This document shows positions 8,675 to 18,647 of a stretch of 64,000 nt of DNA, piece by piece. Origin of the DNA: Pseudoalteromonas luteoviolacea (GTDB lineage: Bacteria > Pseudomonadota > Gammaproteobacteria > Enterobacterales > Alteromonadaceae); the NCBI RefSeq assembly GCF_021654285.1, contig NZ_JAKFZS010000007.1:1-64000 (forward strand), in the 5' to 3' direction. The notes below the pieces were generated by a model. That model ran no database searches. It saw nothing but the letters and a program-made list of their open reading frames with translations, and had not been told where the DNA came from. The number at the start of each line of letters is the position of its first letter. The stretch's first letter is position 1. A program made the position numbers and the translations under genes.

Positions 8675-9983
8675 GCGATTGATTTTACCCGCAGCGATAC
8701 TTGCTGTTTCTGCTTTATTGGTTGTATTGATTTCTTCCAATCCTCCTCAGTCTGCAAGAGGGAAGGGAAAACCGCAGGCGAAAATGGTGGTCGATTTTGT
8801 CGAGCTTGAAGCCACGCCGTACACCATGGAAATTGAGAGCTATGGACTGGTTCAGCCTAGAACACAGAGCATGCTGGTGGCACAGGTTTCGGGGGAGATA
8901 AGCTTTGTCAGTGACAGCTTTAGAGATGGTGGTTTTTTTGAAAAGGGTGAAGTACTACTGCAAATTGATGAAAGGGATTACGTAGCAGAAGTGCAGGTTG
9001 CCAAAGCGACACTATTAAACGCCGAACAGGGCTTACTCGAAGAAGAGGCCAGAGGCAAGCAAGCCCTTGTTGATTGGAAGCGCTTGGGGGATGGCAGTGT
9101 AGCCAGTGATCTGGTACTTAGAAAGCCACAATTAGCGGCGCAACAAGCAAATGTATTGTCTGCAAAAGCAAAACTGGCAAAAGCTGAACTAGCACTTGAA
9201 CGAACGCGTTTGGTCGCGCCTTTTGACGGGCGTATATTGAGTAAAAAAGTCGACTTAGGACAAGTGGTATCGAATAATAGTCAGCTTGCACAAATATACG
9301 CAACAGACTATGTAGAAATTAGATTACCTATAAACAACCGAGATTTGGCATTTATACGTTTACCAGAGCACTTTAGAGACGGGGAAATCAATGCACCTGC
9401 ACCTGATGTGCAGTTACGCTCTGATTTAGTGAAAGAGCAAAGTTGGCAGGGCAAAATTGTCAGAACTGAAGGCGCCATTAGCGAACTCTCTCAACAGCTA
9501 TATGTGGTTGCACAAATAGATGACCCTTTCTCAGTGAATCAAAAAAGTGACTTTGCAATTAAAATAGGCCAATACGTCACAGCGAAAATTTCAGGCAGAA
9601 CCTTGGCGAATGCGATAACAATGCCAAGTAGTGCAATCTATCAAGGCAGTTATGTGTATGTGCTTGATGAGCAGGATTTACTAATGCGAAGGGATATTTC
9701 TATTGCTTGGCAAAATGATGAATTGGCTATTGTCGACGCGGGTGTCGCAGCAGGTATGCGTTTAGTTACCACACCACTAGGACAAGTGAGTTCAGGTACA
9801 CAGGTTGCGTTGAATAAAAAAACATCACAAGACATTGAACGGCCTCAAGCTGAAGAGTCCCAGTGGCAACAACTATCAGACAAGCAAAAAAGTAGGCTAA
9901 AAAAAATCGCAGCAGAGCGGGGCGTGACGGTTGAGCAAGTGCTAGCAGAGCGAGCGCAAAAAACACAGGAGACAGGGATATGA
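8661..9983 (+). CDS. RND efflux periplasmic adaptor (membrane fusion protein)
   Basis: Adaptor linking inner-membrane pump and outer-membrane channel (440 aa). An N-terminal membrane anchor spans residues 7-26, followed by the biotinyl-lipoyl half-motifs, a helical hairpin around residues 110-175 (LAAQQANVLSAKAKLAKAEL) and beta-barrel/membrane-proximal domains. The last 40 or so residues form a charged tail (LSDKQKSRLKKIAAERGVT onward) not usual in short adaptors. GAGGA precedes the start. The gene overlaps its upstream partner by 14 bases and the pump gene by 4 (ATGA), implying translational coupling. Confidence 0.9.
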   Translation: MILAKRLILPAAILAVSALLVVLISSNPPQSARGKGKPQAKMVVDFVELEATPYTMEIESYGLVQPRTQSMLVAQVSGEISFVSDSFRDGGFFEKGEVLLQIDERDYVAEVQVAKATLLNAEQGLLEEEARGKQALVDWKRLGDGSVASDLVLRKPQLAAQQANVLSAKAKLAKAELALERTRLVAPFDGRILSKKVDLGQVVSNNSQLAQIYATDYVEIRLPINNRDLAFIRLPEHFRDGEINAPAPDVQLRSDLVKEQSWQGKIVRTEGAISELSQQLYVVAQIDDPFSVNQKSDFAIKIGQYVTAKISGRTLANAITMPSSAIYQGSYVYVLDEQDLLMRRDISIAWQNDELAIVDAGVAAGMRLVTTPLGQVSSGTQVALNKKTSQDIERPQAEESQWQQLSDKQKSRLKKIAAERGVTVEQVLAERAQKTQETGI

Positions 9984-12900
9984 TCGCTTGGTTTACGCGC
10001 AATCCTGTTGCTGCAAACTTATTGATGCTATCAATTTTGTTTGGTGGCTTATTTTCTATGTCGACCAAGATCCCACTAGAGGTATTTCCTTCTTTTGAGT
10101 TGGATGTGGTGAGCATTAATATGTCATTACGTGGTGCAACGCCTGAAGATGTTGAACAGGGAATTGCTATCCGTATAGAAGAGGCTGTGCAAGACCTTGA
10201 AGGGGTAAAGCAAATCTCAAGTCGTTCATCGGAAGGAGCTGCGAATGTGCGCGTTGAAGTCGATAGTGGGTATGACCCAAGGGAAATGCTGGCAGATATA
10301 AAAAGCCGAGTAGATGCGATAAATACCTTCCCATCGGATGCGGAAAAGCCTGTAATTTCTTTAGCTGAGCGAAGGCGGGATGTGATCACAGTCACTGTTG
10401 CTGGAAGTTACTCAGAGAAAGAAACCCGTGAATTCGCAGAGCAAGTTAGAGATGACTTATTACGTATAAACGGCGTAACCCAAGTAGAGCTAGATGGTGT
10501 TCGAGATTACGAAATTGCCATTGAGCTGAGTCAAGACAAACTCAGGCAATACGACCTGACAATTAAGCAGGTAGCGAATTTAATTGGACAGTCTAGTGCT
10601 GATATTTCAGCTGGCAATCTCAAATCATCTGGTGGGGACATTCTGCTGCGATCGAAAGGTCAAGCTTATCGTAAAGACGAGTTTGCTGGGATCCCGATTA
10701 AAACCAATTCGGATGGTTCAGTGGTGTATTTATCAGATATCGCGTCGATTATTGATGGCTTTGAAGAAACACCAGTGAGAACGCGCTTTAATGGCAAGCA
10801 AGCTGCTTTCATTGAGGTATATCGCATCGGCCAGCAAAGTGCAATTGAGGTGGCTGATAAGGTTAAAGTGTATATTGAACAGCGTCAGGATTCTTTGCCC
10901 AAAGGCTATGAACTCAGTTATTGGGATGACGATTCTGTGATCGTAAAAAACCGTATTTCAACGCTGACTTCAAATGCCCTGCAAGGTGGTATTTTAGTAT
11001 TGGCATTGCTGACCTTGTTTTTGCGTCCGGCTATCGCATTTTGGGTGTTTATTGGCATTCCGGTCTCATTTATGGGGGCGTTCTTGGCCATGCCACTATT
11101 TGGCGTAAGCCTTAACATCATGAGCTTGTTTGGCTTTATTTTGGTGTTAGGCATAGTGGTCGATGACGCCATTGTAACTGGCGAGAACATTTATACGCAT
11201 TTAAATAGCGCTGAATCAGGAGAGGAAGCTGCCATAAAAGGCACGCAAGAGGTTGCTACACCCGTAACCTTTGGGATTCTAACCACTGTGGCTGCTTTCT
11301 TGCCATTAGCCTTTATCGATGGGGTACGTGGTGCTATTTTTGCGCAAATCCCCGCCGTCGTTATACCTGTTTTATTGATGTCATTGGTCGAGTCAAAGTT
11401 CGTTTTACCTGCACATTTAAAGCATTTAAAACCCAGAAAAGCAGCACAGCAGCTAGGTCGTTTTAGCCGTTTTCAGCAGCGTTTTGCCGATGGTTTTGAG
11501 CGTGCGATTTTAAAATACTACCAGCCCACATTAAAAGTCGCTATTTCTCATAAAGCGGCAACGTTAAGCGCGTTTGCAGGAGTTTTTATTATCATTTTGA
11601 CTTTGATCACCAGCGGTTGGACAAAGTTTATTTTTTTCCCGCGTATTCCAAGTGAAACAGTGAGAGCTAACTTAACGCTGCCAACGGGGACACCTTTTGA
11701 GGTGACCGCCAAATATATTGATTTGATGTCTGATAAGGCACAGGTTTTAAAAGATAAGTATGTAGATCCAAGTACTGGAGAGAGCGTGATCACCCATATT
11801 TTAGCGACTACGAGTGGACGAGGCGGCGCATCTAATTCTGGGCGCGTGCGATTTGAGATAACACCGCCTGAAACTCGTTCTTTAAGCGTTGACTCTCGCC
11901 AGCTAGTCAGAGAGTGGCGTGGCCTTATCGGTACGATTCCTGGAGCAGAAAGCTTAACATTTAGAGCTGAGATCGGTCGCTCTAGTGACCCAATTGACGT
12001 GCAATTAACAGGTACTTCTTTGGTGGTGCTAAAAGAAGCGGCTCAACAAGTGAAAGCGAACTTAGCGACATTTCCGACCGTATTTGATATCACAGACAGT
12101 TTAAGTGATGGCAAAGAAGAGCTACAAATTGAGTTAACTCCACAAGGCAAAGCGCTGGGTTTAACTCGTACAGACGTATCAAGTCAGATCCGAAGCGCAT
12201 TTTTTGGTGCGCAAGTACAACGGATCCAAAGAGGCCGTGATGACGTCCGAGTGATGGTGCGTTTGCCCTTAAATGAGCGCAGCAACTTAGCAACGCTAAA
12301 TACCTTGCTGATCACGACTCAAAATCAAGGTGCGGTGCCGCTAAATCATGTCGCAACGTTAACACCTGGACAAAGTCCATCTAGCATTTATCGTATTGAT
12401 AGGTATCGGACGGTGAACATAACAGCCGATATTGATAAAGAAAATACCAATATGACTGTTCTACAAGAAGAGTTAAAGGTTTATCTAGACCAGCTTGTGG
12501 CGCAATATCCGGGTGTCACGCATTCACTTGAAGGGGAAGCTAAAGAGCAGCGGGAATCTTTTGGTTCTTTAGCATGGGCGTTGCTATTTGTGTTTTTCAT
12601 TATTTATGCGTTGTTAGCCATTCCATTTAAATCATATGTTCAACCCTTAATTGTAATGAGTGTGATCCCGTTTGGCTTGATTGGCTCAGTGATTGGTCAC
12701 TGGATCATGTCTATGGAGCTGACCATTATGAGCTTACTTGGCATGTTGGCGCTAATCGGTGTGGTTGTGAATGATTCATTAGTACTTGTTGATTACATCA
12801 ATAAGCAACGCGTCAAAGGCACTGCGTTAATGCAAGCTGTGCTCACCGCCGGAGCTGCCAGATTCAGACCTGTAATGCTCACCAGTATCACCACATTTTT

Positions 12901-13084
12901 TGGTTTAATGCCCTTATTGTTTGAGCAGCAAACCCAAGCACAGTTTTTGATCCCCATGGCGGTTTCATTGGGCTTTGGAATTATTTTTGCTACCTTGATC
13001 ACGCTTATTTTGGTGCCGGTGAATTATTTACTGGTCGAGAAGCTCAAGGAGTTTGGACGTAGTTTGAATTATAAACCTGCATAG
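9980..13084 (+). CDS. RND efflux pump, inner membrane permease
   Basis: Proton-driven AcrB/MexB-like exporter (1034 aa). It shows the HAE-type layout: TM1, a porter domain (about 40-330), TM2-6, a central cytoplasmic helix, TM7, a second porter domain (about 560-860) and TM8-12. The TM4 proton-relay motif GIVVDDAIVTGENI carries Asp395 and Asp396, with the matching second-half motif LIGVVVNDSLVLVDYIN. It is coupled to the adaptor by an ATGA overlap. No TetR or two-component regulator lies beside the operon. Compounds exported cannot be predicted. Confidence 0.93.
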   Translation: MIAWFTRNPVAANLLMLSILFGGLFSMSTKIPLEVFPSFELDVVSINMSLRGATPEDVEQGIAIRIEEAVQDLEGVKQISSRSSEGAANVRVEVDSGYDPREMLADIKSRVDAINTFPSDAEKPVISLAERRRDVITVTVAGSYSEKETREFAEQVRDDLLRINGVTQVELDGVRDYEIAIELSQDKLRQYDLTIKQVANLIGQSSADISAGNLKSSGGDILLRSKGQAYRKDEFAGIPIKTNSDGSVVYLSDIASIIDGFEETPVRTRFNGKQAAFIEVYRIGQQSAIEVADKVKVYIEQRQDSLPKGYELSYWDDDSVIVKNRISTLTSNALQGGILVLALLTLFLRPAIAFWVFIGIPVSFMGAFLAMPLFGVSLNIMSLFGFILVLGIVVDDAIVTGENIYTHLNSAESGEEAAIKGTQEVATPVTFGILTTVAAFLPLAFIDGVRGAIFAQIPAVVIPVLLMSLVESKFVLPAHLKHLKPRKAAQQLGRFSRFQQRFADGFERAILKYYQPTLKVAISHKAATLSAFAGVFIIILTLITSGWTKFIFFPRIPSETVRANLTLPTGTPFEVTAKYIDLMSDKAQVLKDKYVDPSTGESVITHILATTSGRGGASNSGRVRFEITPPETRSLSVDSRQLVREWRGLIGTIPGAESLTFRAEIGRSSDPIDVQLTGTSLVVLKEAAQQVKANLATFPTVFDITDSLSDGKEELQIELTPQGKALGLTRTDVSSQIRSAFFGAQVQRIQRGRDDVRVMVRLPLNERSNLATLNTLLITTQNQGAVPLNHVATLTPGQSPSSIYRIDRYRTVNITADIDKENTNMTVLQEELKVYLDQLVAQYPGVTHSLEGEAKEQRESFGSLAWALLFVFFIIYALLAIPFKSYVQPLIVMSVIPFGLIGSVIGHWIMSMELTIMSLLGMLALIGVVVNDSLVLVDYINKQRVKGTALMQAVLTAGAARFRPVMLTSITTFFGLMPLLFEQQTQAQFLIPMAVSLGFGIIFATLITLILVPVNYLLVEKLKEFGRSLNYKPA

Positions 13085-13478
13085 TTGATTGAAGAGCCAG
13101 ATAGTTTGTATCGTTTTTAATTTTTCTTTGACACAGACTATTTGGGCTCTACTTTTTGAGGTGAGCAACGTTTTTTAGTTTTTGCGTTGAGGCCTCACCC
13201 ACTCACTTTTAATTTCTATCATGTCTTCCCTTTGATCATTAATCACGATTAATTTTTCTTGTACAAATTACGAACGATAGTGGCTGAATTTTATTTTGAG
13301 GACTTAGTTTTTAGAGGTTTTTATGGCGAAAAAAGGACTAATTTAAAAATAGCTTAAAGAGGTTTTTATATTTTCGTTAATATTGTTAGCTTCTATAAAA
13401 CAATGGGTTAGGTTTGTATCTGTGTTGAACTTATTTTGTTTTTCCACTCTGTTAACTTAAGCAATGCAGATTTGCACA
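13085..13478. other. Intergenic region with weak terminator-like hairpin
   Basis: No gene in about 400 bases. An imperfect long-loop inverted repeat (AGAGCCAGATAGT at 13093-13105 against ACTATTTGGGCTCT at 13137-13150) followed by CTTTTT may end the efflux operon. The remaining AT-rich part leads into the betI promoter. Confidence 0.35.
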
Positions 13479-13507
13479 TTGTTCTAATAATTAGAACTCT
13501 ATATAAT
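13479..13507 (+). promoter_or_regulatory. Predicted sigma-70 promoter of betI-betB-betA
   Basis: TTGTTC (13479-13484), a 17-bp spacer and a consensus TATAAT (13502-13507) put transcription start near 13514, inside the palindrome at 13513-13532. A repressor bound there would therefore block initiation. Confidence 0.6.
13481..13497. promoter_or_regulatory. Second palindrome over the -35 of betI
   Basis: GTTCTAAT-A-ATTAGAAC is a perfect inverted repeat with 8-bp arms around one base, overlapping the -35 hexamer and spacer. Its sequence differs from the BetI-like palindrome, so it is a candidate operator for another regulator. Confidence 0.45.
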
Positions 13508-13512
13508 TTATA

Positions 13513-13532
13513 TTAATTGAACGTTCAATTAA
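13513..13532. promoter_or_regulatory. Predicted BetI operator
   Basis: TTAATTGAACGTTCAATTAA is a perfect 20-bp palindrome, resembling the ATTGAACG-type sites reported for BetI in enterobacteria and vibrios. It covers the predicted transcription start and ends 7 bases before the betI ATG. Confidence 0.75.
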
Positions 13533-13539
13533 AAAAGTT

Positions 13540-14130
13540 ATGCCTAAAATTGGAATGGAACCGATACGTCGTCAGCAGCTAATTGAGGCGACGTTAGAGT
13601 CAGTTGCGGAGCTTGGTTTGCACGCGACGACAATTAACAGTATTAGTAAACGAGCAGGGTTATCTTCGGGGATAATTAGCCATTATTTTGGTGGCAAACA
13701 AGGCCTCATAGAGGCCACGGTTCGTTATTTACTAACTAATTTAAAAACCAGCTTGTTATCAAAAACATATTCGAATTGTGACCCCAAGGCACGACTGATG
13801 TTCATTGTAGAGGCCAACTTTTCTGTTGTACAACAGCAAACAAATGCAACGAAAACTTGGCTGAGCTTTTGGGCGCAGTCCATGCACGATGAGCAATTAC
13901 ATCGACTGCAAAAAATCAATTCAAAAAGGCTTTACAGTAACTTAGCATTTTCATTTTCAGCTCTTTTGGACAAAGAAGCTGCGCATAACGCTGCTAAATT
14001 GAGCGCAGCAATGATCGATGGTTTGTGGCTTCGAGCAGTGTTAAGTAAAGCTGATGAGGCTGCGTTTATAGAAGCTGAGCAGTTGGCAAAACAATACATC
14101 TTATCTCTAATTTCATCTCGTGGAGTCTAA
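13540..14130 (+). CDS. betI: BetI, TetR-family repressor of choline catabolism
   Basis: Choline-sensing repressor of the bet genes (196 aa). The N-terminus ([18 protein letters not shown]) and the helix-turn-helix at about residues 27-47 ([20 protein letters not shown]) closely match E. coli BetI, and the C-terminal half keeps the [10 protein letters not shown] and MIDGLWLRA segments of the ligand domain. There is almost no Shine-Dalgarno sequence before the ATG, which lies only 7 bases after the operator. First gene of the bet operon; its stop overlaps the betB ribosome site. Autoregulation is inferred from the operator position. Confidence 0.95.
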   Translation: MPKIGMEPIRRQQLIEATLESVAELGLHATTINSISKRAGLSSGIISHYFGGKQGLIEATVRYLLTNLKTSLLSKTYSNCDPKARLMFIVEANFSVVQQQTNATKTWLSFWAQSMHDEQLHRLQKINSKRLYSNLAFSFSALLDKEAAHNAAKLSAAMIDGLWLRAVLSKADEAAFIEAEQLAKQYILSLISSRGV

Positions 14131-14131
14131 A

Positions 14132-15595
14132 ATGACTACTTTGATTTATCAAAATTTTATCCATGGCGCTTTTGTTGCCAATAAGTCGAAAGAAACGTTT
14201 CCAGTTATTAACCCTGCAACCGATGAAGTAATGTATCACGTTGAAGTAGCCGACGAATATATACAAAGGCAAGCGATAGGCAGCGCGCAGCAAGGGTTTG
14301 CGCAGTGGTCTGCTATGACGCCTGTTGAGCGTAGTCGTATATTAAATAAAGCGGTTTACTTACTGCGTGAGCGTAATGATGAACTGGCTAAAATTGAAGT
14401 ATTAGATACAGGTAAACCAATTCAAGAAGCGGATTGCGTAGATATTCAAACAGGAGCAGATGTCATTGAATATTTCGCAGGGCTTGCGCCAACACAAATG
14501 GGCGCGCAGCAGCCTGTTGGTGACGATTTTTTTTACACACGTAAAGAGCCGCTAGGGATTTGTGCAGGTATTGGCGCATGGAATTATCCTTTGCAAATTG
14601 CTTGTTGGAAATCTGGACCTGCACTAGCGGCTGGAAACGCGCTTATTTTTAAACCTTCAGAAGAAACACCGCTGGGTGCGATTAAGCTTGCTGAGATCTT
14701 TATTGAAGCTGGTATGCCCGCTGGTGTATTCAATGTTGTTCAAGGTGCAGCTAATGTTGGGCAATGGTTAACTACGCATCCAGAGATCGAAAAAGTGTCT
14801 TTCACTGGTGAAGTAGGTACAGGTAAAAAAGTGATGCAGAGTGCGGCATCTAATTTGAAAGAAGTGACCATGGAGCTTGGTGGTAAATCACCTTTGATTG
14901 TTTTTGACGATGCAGATATCACCGAGGCTGTGAGCGCTGCAATGCTTGGTAATTTCTATACTCAAGGTGAAATCTGTACAAACTGTACACGTGTCTATGT
15001 GCATAAAGATATTTATCAAGCATTTTTAACTGAACTGAAAACACGAACAGAGCAAAACATCATTGCAGGAGATCCACTTGACCCGAAAGTTAATCTTGGG
15101 GCGCTTATCTCAAAGCAACACCAGAAATTGGTACTGGATTATATTGAGCAAGGTAAAAATGAAGGGGCAAAACTGCTAACTGGCGGTCATGCTCTAACGC
15201 CTGAGTCGGCTCCAAATGGGTATTTTGTTGCACCGACGATATTTGTTGATTGTACGGATGACATGACAATAGTGAAAGAAGAGATCTTTGGCCCTGTGAT
15301 GAGTGTACTGGTTTTTGAAGATGAAGATGAAGTTATAGCCAGAGCCAACGATACTGAACTTGGACTCGGAGCAGGTGTGTTTAGTTTGAATATACAACGT
15401 GCCCACCGAGTGATCCACCAACTAAAAGCAGGTATCTGTTGGATCAATAGTTACGGTAACTCGCCAGCAGAGATGCCTGTGGGTGGTTATCAACAGTCGG
15501 GGATCGGCAGAGAGAATGGTGTTGAAACACTCAATAGTTATACGCAGACTAAGTCTGTTTATGTTGGCATGAGCAAAATTGAAAGCCCATTTTAG
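14132..15595 (+). CDS. betB: BetB, betaine aldehyde dehydrogenase
   Basis: NAD(P)+-dependent oxidation of betaine aldehyde to glycine betaine (487 aa). A GTG four codons upstream is in frame, but ATG 14132 is preferred because GGAG (14122-14125) is its ribosome site. Visible ALDH features: the cofactor-site sequence [11 protein letters not shown], general base Glu248 in MELGGKSP and nucleophile Cys282 in QGEICTN. It lies between betI and betA with 1-base and 8-base gaps, as in the enterobacterial bet locus. Cytoplasmic. Confidence 0.96.
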   Translation: MTTLIYQNFIHGAFVANKSKETFPVINPATDEVMYHVEVADEYIQRQAIGSAQQGFAQWSAMTPVERSRILNKAVYLLRERNDELAKIEVLDTGKPIQEADCVDIQTGADVIEYFAGLAPTQMGAQQPVGDDFFYTRKEPLGICAGIGAWNYPLQIACWKSGPALAAGNALIFKPSEETPLGAIKLAEIFIEAGMPAGVFNVVQGAANVGQWLTTHPEIEKVSFTGEVGTGKKVMQSAASNLKEVTMELGGKSPLIVFDDADITEAVSAAMLGNFYTQGEICTNCTRVYVHKDIYQAFLTELKTRTEQNIIAGDPLDPKVNLGALISKQHQKLVLDYIEQGKNEGAKLLTGGHALTPESAPNGYFVAPTIFVDCTDDMTIVKEEIFGPVMSVLVFEDEDEVIARANDTELGLGAGVFSLNIQRAHRVIHQLKAGICWINSYGNSPAEMPVGGYQQSGIGRENGVETLNSYTQTKSVYVGMSKIESPF

Positions 15596-15603
15596 GGGGT
15601 CAT

Positions 15604-17256
15604 ATGTCAACGTTTGATTACATTATTGTTGGGGCTGGCTCCGCAGGTTGTGTGTTAGCTAATCGATTATCTAAAAACCCCAAACACAAAGTTCTGCTAT
15701 TGGAGACTGGTGGGTCAGATAAAAGTATTTTTATCCAAATGCCAACAGCGTTATCAATTCCTATGAATACTGATAAGTATGCGTGGCAATTTCATACTGA
15801 AGCTGAACATTTCTTAGATAACCGCAAAATGCATTGTCCAAGAGGCAAAGTACTTGGTGGTTCGTCCTCTATCAATGGCATGGTTTATGTACGCGGCCAC
15901 GCTAAAGATTTTGATGAATGGGAAGCCAATGGCGCACAAGGTTGGAATTATCAAACTTGTTTACCCTATTTTAAAAAAGCTGAGACTTGGCTTCACGGAG
16001 AAGATGCATACCGAGGTGGAAGTGGCGAGCTAGGCGTCAACAACGGGAATGACATGGTTAATCCTTTGTATGGTGCTTTTATTAAAGCGGGTGAGCAAGC
16101 AGGTTACCCTGTTACGAATGATTACAACGGCGAGCAGCAAGAAGGTTTCGGACCAATGCATATGACGGTAAAAGGTGGCTACCGTAGCTCAACCAGTCGC
16201 GCTTATTTGGATCCTGTGAAAAACCGCAATAACTTAACTGTTATAACTGGTGCGCTAGTGAGTAAGGTATTGTTAGAAGGGAAAAAGGCTACAGGTGTTG
16301 AATATTCGTATAAGGGGGAGAGTGTCACTGCGCAGGCTAACAAAGAAGTTATTTTAAGCGCAGGCCCTATAGGTTCTCCACATATTCTTCAATTGTCAGG
16401 AATAGGTGATACCGATACGCTAGAAAAGGCTGGGGTGAAGGTAAAGCATCACCTGCCAGGAGTCGGCTTAAATCTTCAAGACCACTTAGAGTTTTATTTT
16501 CAGTACAAATGCAAGCAATCTATTACACTCAACGGTAAGTTGGGTGTATTTTCTAAAGGGTTAATAGGCGCGCAGTGGTTACTGAATAAATCAGGCTTGG
16601 GCGCAACTAATCATTTTGAGTCGTGTGCATTTATTCGCTCTAAGGCGGGTATTGAGTGGCCTGATATACAGTATCACTTTTTGCCAGCAGCTATTCGATA
16701 TGACGGCAAATCTGCATTTGATGGTCATGGTTTTCAGGTACATGTTGGTCATAATAAGCCAAAAAGTCGTGGCTCGGTCTTGATTCAATCTGCTGATCCT
16801 AAAGTGGCACCTAAGATCCAGTTTAACTATCTACAACACCAAGATGATATTGAAGGGTTTAGAGCTTGCGTGCGTTTGACGCGAGAAATCATTTCTCAAC
16901 CAGCGTTTGATACGTTTAGAGATGGTGAAATCCAGCCTGGTGAGCACATTCAAAGTGATGAAGAAATCGATGAGTTTGTTCGCCAATCGGTGGAAAGCGC
17001 TTACCACCCATCATGTTCATGTAAGATGGGTGAGGATGAGATGGCCGTTGTAGATTCTCAAACTAAGGTACATGGTCTAACTGGCCTTAGAGTGGTTGAC
17101 TCTTCAATCTATCCGACTATTCCGAATGGCAATTTAAATGCGCCGACTATTATGGTTGCGGAAAGAGCTGCAGATTTAATCTTGGGCAACACCCCACTAT
17201 CAAGTCATCATGTCAGTGTACACACCCCTCCAAACTGGCAAGAGCAACAGCGCTAA
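15604..17256 (+). CDS. betA: BetA, choline dehydrogenase
   Basis: FAD-dependent GMC oxidoreductase that oxidises choline to betaine aldehyde and can carry on to betaine (550 aa). The Rossmann motif [11 protein letters not shown] sits at residues 9-19, the GMC signature [14 protein letters not shown] near 85, the catalytic His468 in [10 protein letters not shown], and the second active-site region PNGNLNAPT near 507-515. AGGGGG precedes the ATG. Directly follows betB in the operon. The product is expected at the inner face of the membrane, feeding the respiratory chain. Confidence 0.96.
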   Translation: MSTFDYIIVGAGSAGCVLANRLSKNPKHKVLLLETGGSDKSIFIQMPTALSIPMNTDKYAWQFHTEAEHFLDNRKMHCPRGKVLGGSSSINGMVYVRGHAKDFDEWEANGAQGWNYQTCLPYFKKAETWLHGEDAYRGGSGELGVNNGNDMVNPLYGAFIKAGEQAGYPVTNDYNGEQQEGFGPMHMTVKGGYRSSTSRAYLDPVKNRNNLTVITGALVSKVLLEGKKATGVEYSYKGESVTAQANKEVILSAGPIGSPHILQLSGIGDTDTLEKAGVKVKHHLPGVGLNLQDHLEFYFQYKCKQSITLNGKLGVFSKGLIGAQWLLNKSGLGATNHFESCAFIRSKAGIEWPDIQYHFLPAAIRYDGKSAFDGHGFQVHVGHNKPKSRGSVLIQSADPKVAPKIQFNYLQHQDDIEGFRACVRLTREIISQPAFDTFRDGEIQPGEHIQSDEEIDEFVRQSVESAYHPSCSCKMGEDEMAVVDSQTKVHGLTGLRVVDSSIYPTIPNGNLNAPTIMVAERAADLILGNTPLSSHHVSVHTPPNWQEQQR

Positions 17257-17315
17257 TTAAAGTGGTTTCGTCTGGTACTTTACTTTAAAGGTAAGGCATT
17301 CGTTTGCTCAGGCGA

Positions 17316-17351
17316 TTGCATGATTTATATCAATCGATGTAAATCATGCAA
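17316..17351. repeat. Inverted repeat between betA and the BCCT gene
   Basis: Perfect 12-bp arms TTGCATGATTTA (17316-17327) and TAAATCATGCAA (17340-17351) around a 12-base loop. No U-run follows, so it is more likely an operator or an mRNA processing/stability hairpin than a terminator. A further CATGCAA follows immediately. Confidence 0.6.
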
Positions 17352-17393
17352 CTCATGCAAACGACACAATAACAACCTTATATAGGGAACAAC

Positions 17394-17444
17394 ATGAGTT
17401 ATTTTTATTTATTTTGGGAGGGCGATAATGACCATTTGGCTTAG
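17394..17444 (+). CDS. Possible 16-codon leader ORF overlapping the BCCT start
   Basis: ATG 17394 follows a plausible ribosome site (ATAGGGAACAAC) and encodes MSYFYLFWEGDNDHLA, ending 17 bases inside the BCCT gene in another frame. It contains that gene's GGAGG ribosome site, so its translation could affect the downstream start. It may equally be chance. Confidence 0.3.
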   Translation: MSYFYLFWEGDNDHLA

Positions 17445-18645
17445 CGCAGGTGTTCTTTTTACCCTATTTTCTATTACATTCATCCTTTACAAATGGGGGA
17501 GTGTCCAAGTCGTTGGCACGACACCCGTCAAAACTTTTACTTTTATTGCAATATTATTTACTTCGGGGCTTGATGTCGGTTTAGTCATGTTCCCGTTAAC
17601 TGAGTTTGCTGGTTACGCAGACATAAACACAAGCCCAGAATATGGATTCACCAACCCACTGGCCATTGAGTTTGGTTATTGGGGATTTTTGATCTGGGGG
17701 TTTTATTTCCTAACCTGTTTTTATTTCTGCGTAATTGAACCAAAAGTTCGATTTTTTGAAATTCCATTGGTGAAGCTCGTTAACAATGTTGTAATTATCG
17801 GCACTTGTGCGTTTACCGCCTATCTTTTGCTGTCAAATCTACCTTGGTATTTACCCAGTGTCGGGGATGGTGAATCAGTTGTTACTGAATTTTATCTTAT
17901 TGTCTTTGCTGCCATTTCTTTAGCTGTATATTCAAGTACAAACATCAAATATGTAAAGCTATTAAGTATTTCGACTACCTGGGTGTTTATTGGTCTGATT
18001 GCTTTACTCTGGTTAGACGCGTTTATCTTTGGTGACAGTCCTTTAGGAGCCTATTTTAATAACTTAGCAATGATGGGTGATTACTTCGCGAATATGCATC
18101 AGTTTGTATTACCACTGAATGATTATCATGAATTTTATTTATTTTGGTGGTTTGCATGGAGCATCATGATAGGCCAGTTTACAGCACGGTTTGTCGGTGG
18201 CTTAACGACTTATCAGGTACTTGCTGCAATGCTTGTTTTCCCATCTATTCCAATCGCTGCATGGTTTGCCGTCTTATATCACTATCATGAAGCTGGTATT
18301 TCAACCGATGGTTTAATTAACTTTGCCATGGTATTTGTGGGTGTAGTATTTGTGATCAATTCGTTAGATTCACTAATCAGGTTATATACAGACAATTTAA
18401 ACCTAACGGTTAAGCGCTTAGGTAAGCGCAATTATGTGTTAATTAATATTACAGCGCTTTCGTTACTTACACTCTTATTCCAGTTGAATTTTTTACAGAT
18501 CCAGTGGGTTGGGGCGGTAGTGATTGCTATTTTCTTTGCGTGCTTTGGATTTATCTTGCTGAAAAAGCGCCGTGTGGTTGCAGAGATAGAGAGTTCACCA
18601 AAAGATAATGAAATCGATTTTAACAAAATAAAAACAGTGAGTTAA
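17428..18645 (+). CDS. Short BCCT-type transporter, probable choline/betaine carrier
   Basis: Inner-membrane carrier of 405 aa with about 11 hydrophobic segments. The segment around residues 232-254 (FYLFWWFAWSIMIGQFTARF) resembles the conserved TM8 region of BCCT carriers (WWxxWSPFVGxFIAR). It is about 100 residues shorter than typical BCCT proteins and lacks long hydrophilic tails. GGAGG lies 5 bases before the ATG. Position after betI-betB-betA and before a porin suggests choline uptake for BetA; this is inference from context. Substrate and coupling ion are not determinable here. Confidence 0.75.
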   Translation: MTIWLSAGVLFTLFSITFILYKWGSVQVVGTTPVKTFTFIAILFTSGLDVGLVMFPLTEFAGYADINTSPEYGFTNPLAIEFGYWGFLIWGFYFLTCFYFCVIEPKVRFFEIPLVKLVNNVVIIGTCAFTAYLLLSNLPWYLPSVGDGESVVTEFYLIVFAAISLAVYSSTNIKYVKLLSISTTWVFIGLIALLWLDAFIFGDSPLGAYFNNLAMMGDYFANMHQFVLPLNDYHEFYLFWWFAWSIMIGQFTARFVGGLTTYQVLAAMLVFPSIPIAAWFAVLYHYHEAGISTDGLINFAMVFVGVVFVINSLDSLIRLYTDNLNLTVKRLGKRNYVLINITALSLLTLLFQLNFLQIQWVGAVVIAIFFACFGFILLKKRRVVAEIESSPKDNEIDFNKIKTVS

Positions 18646-18647
18646 TT

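Noticed and set aside
9766..10395. Minus-strand ORF of 209 codons
   Set aside because: It lies antisense to the adaptor and pump genes, which have clear family motifs and overlapping starts; its own sequence is Ser-rich shadow translation.
17316..17351. Terminator of betA
   Set aside because: The stem is strong but is not followed by a U-run on either strand, so it is listed as an inverted repeat.
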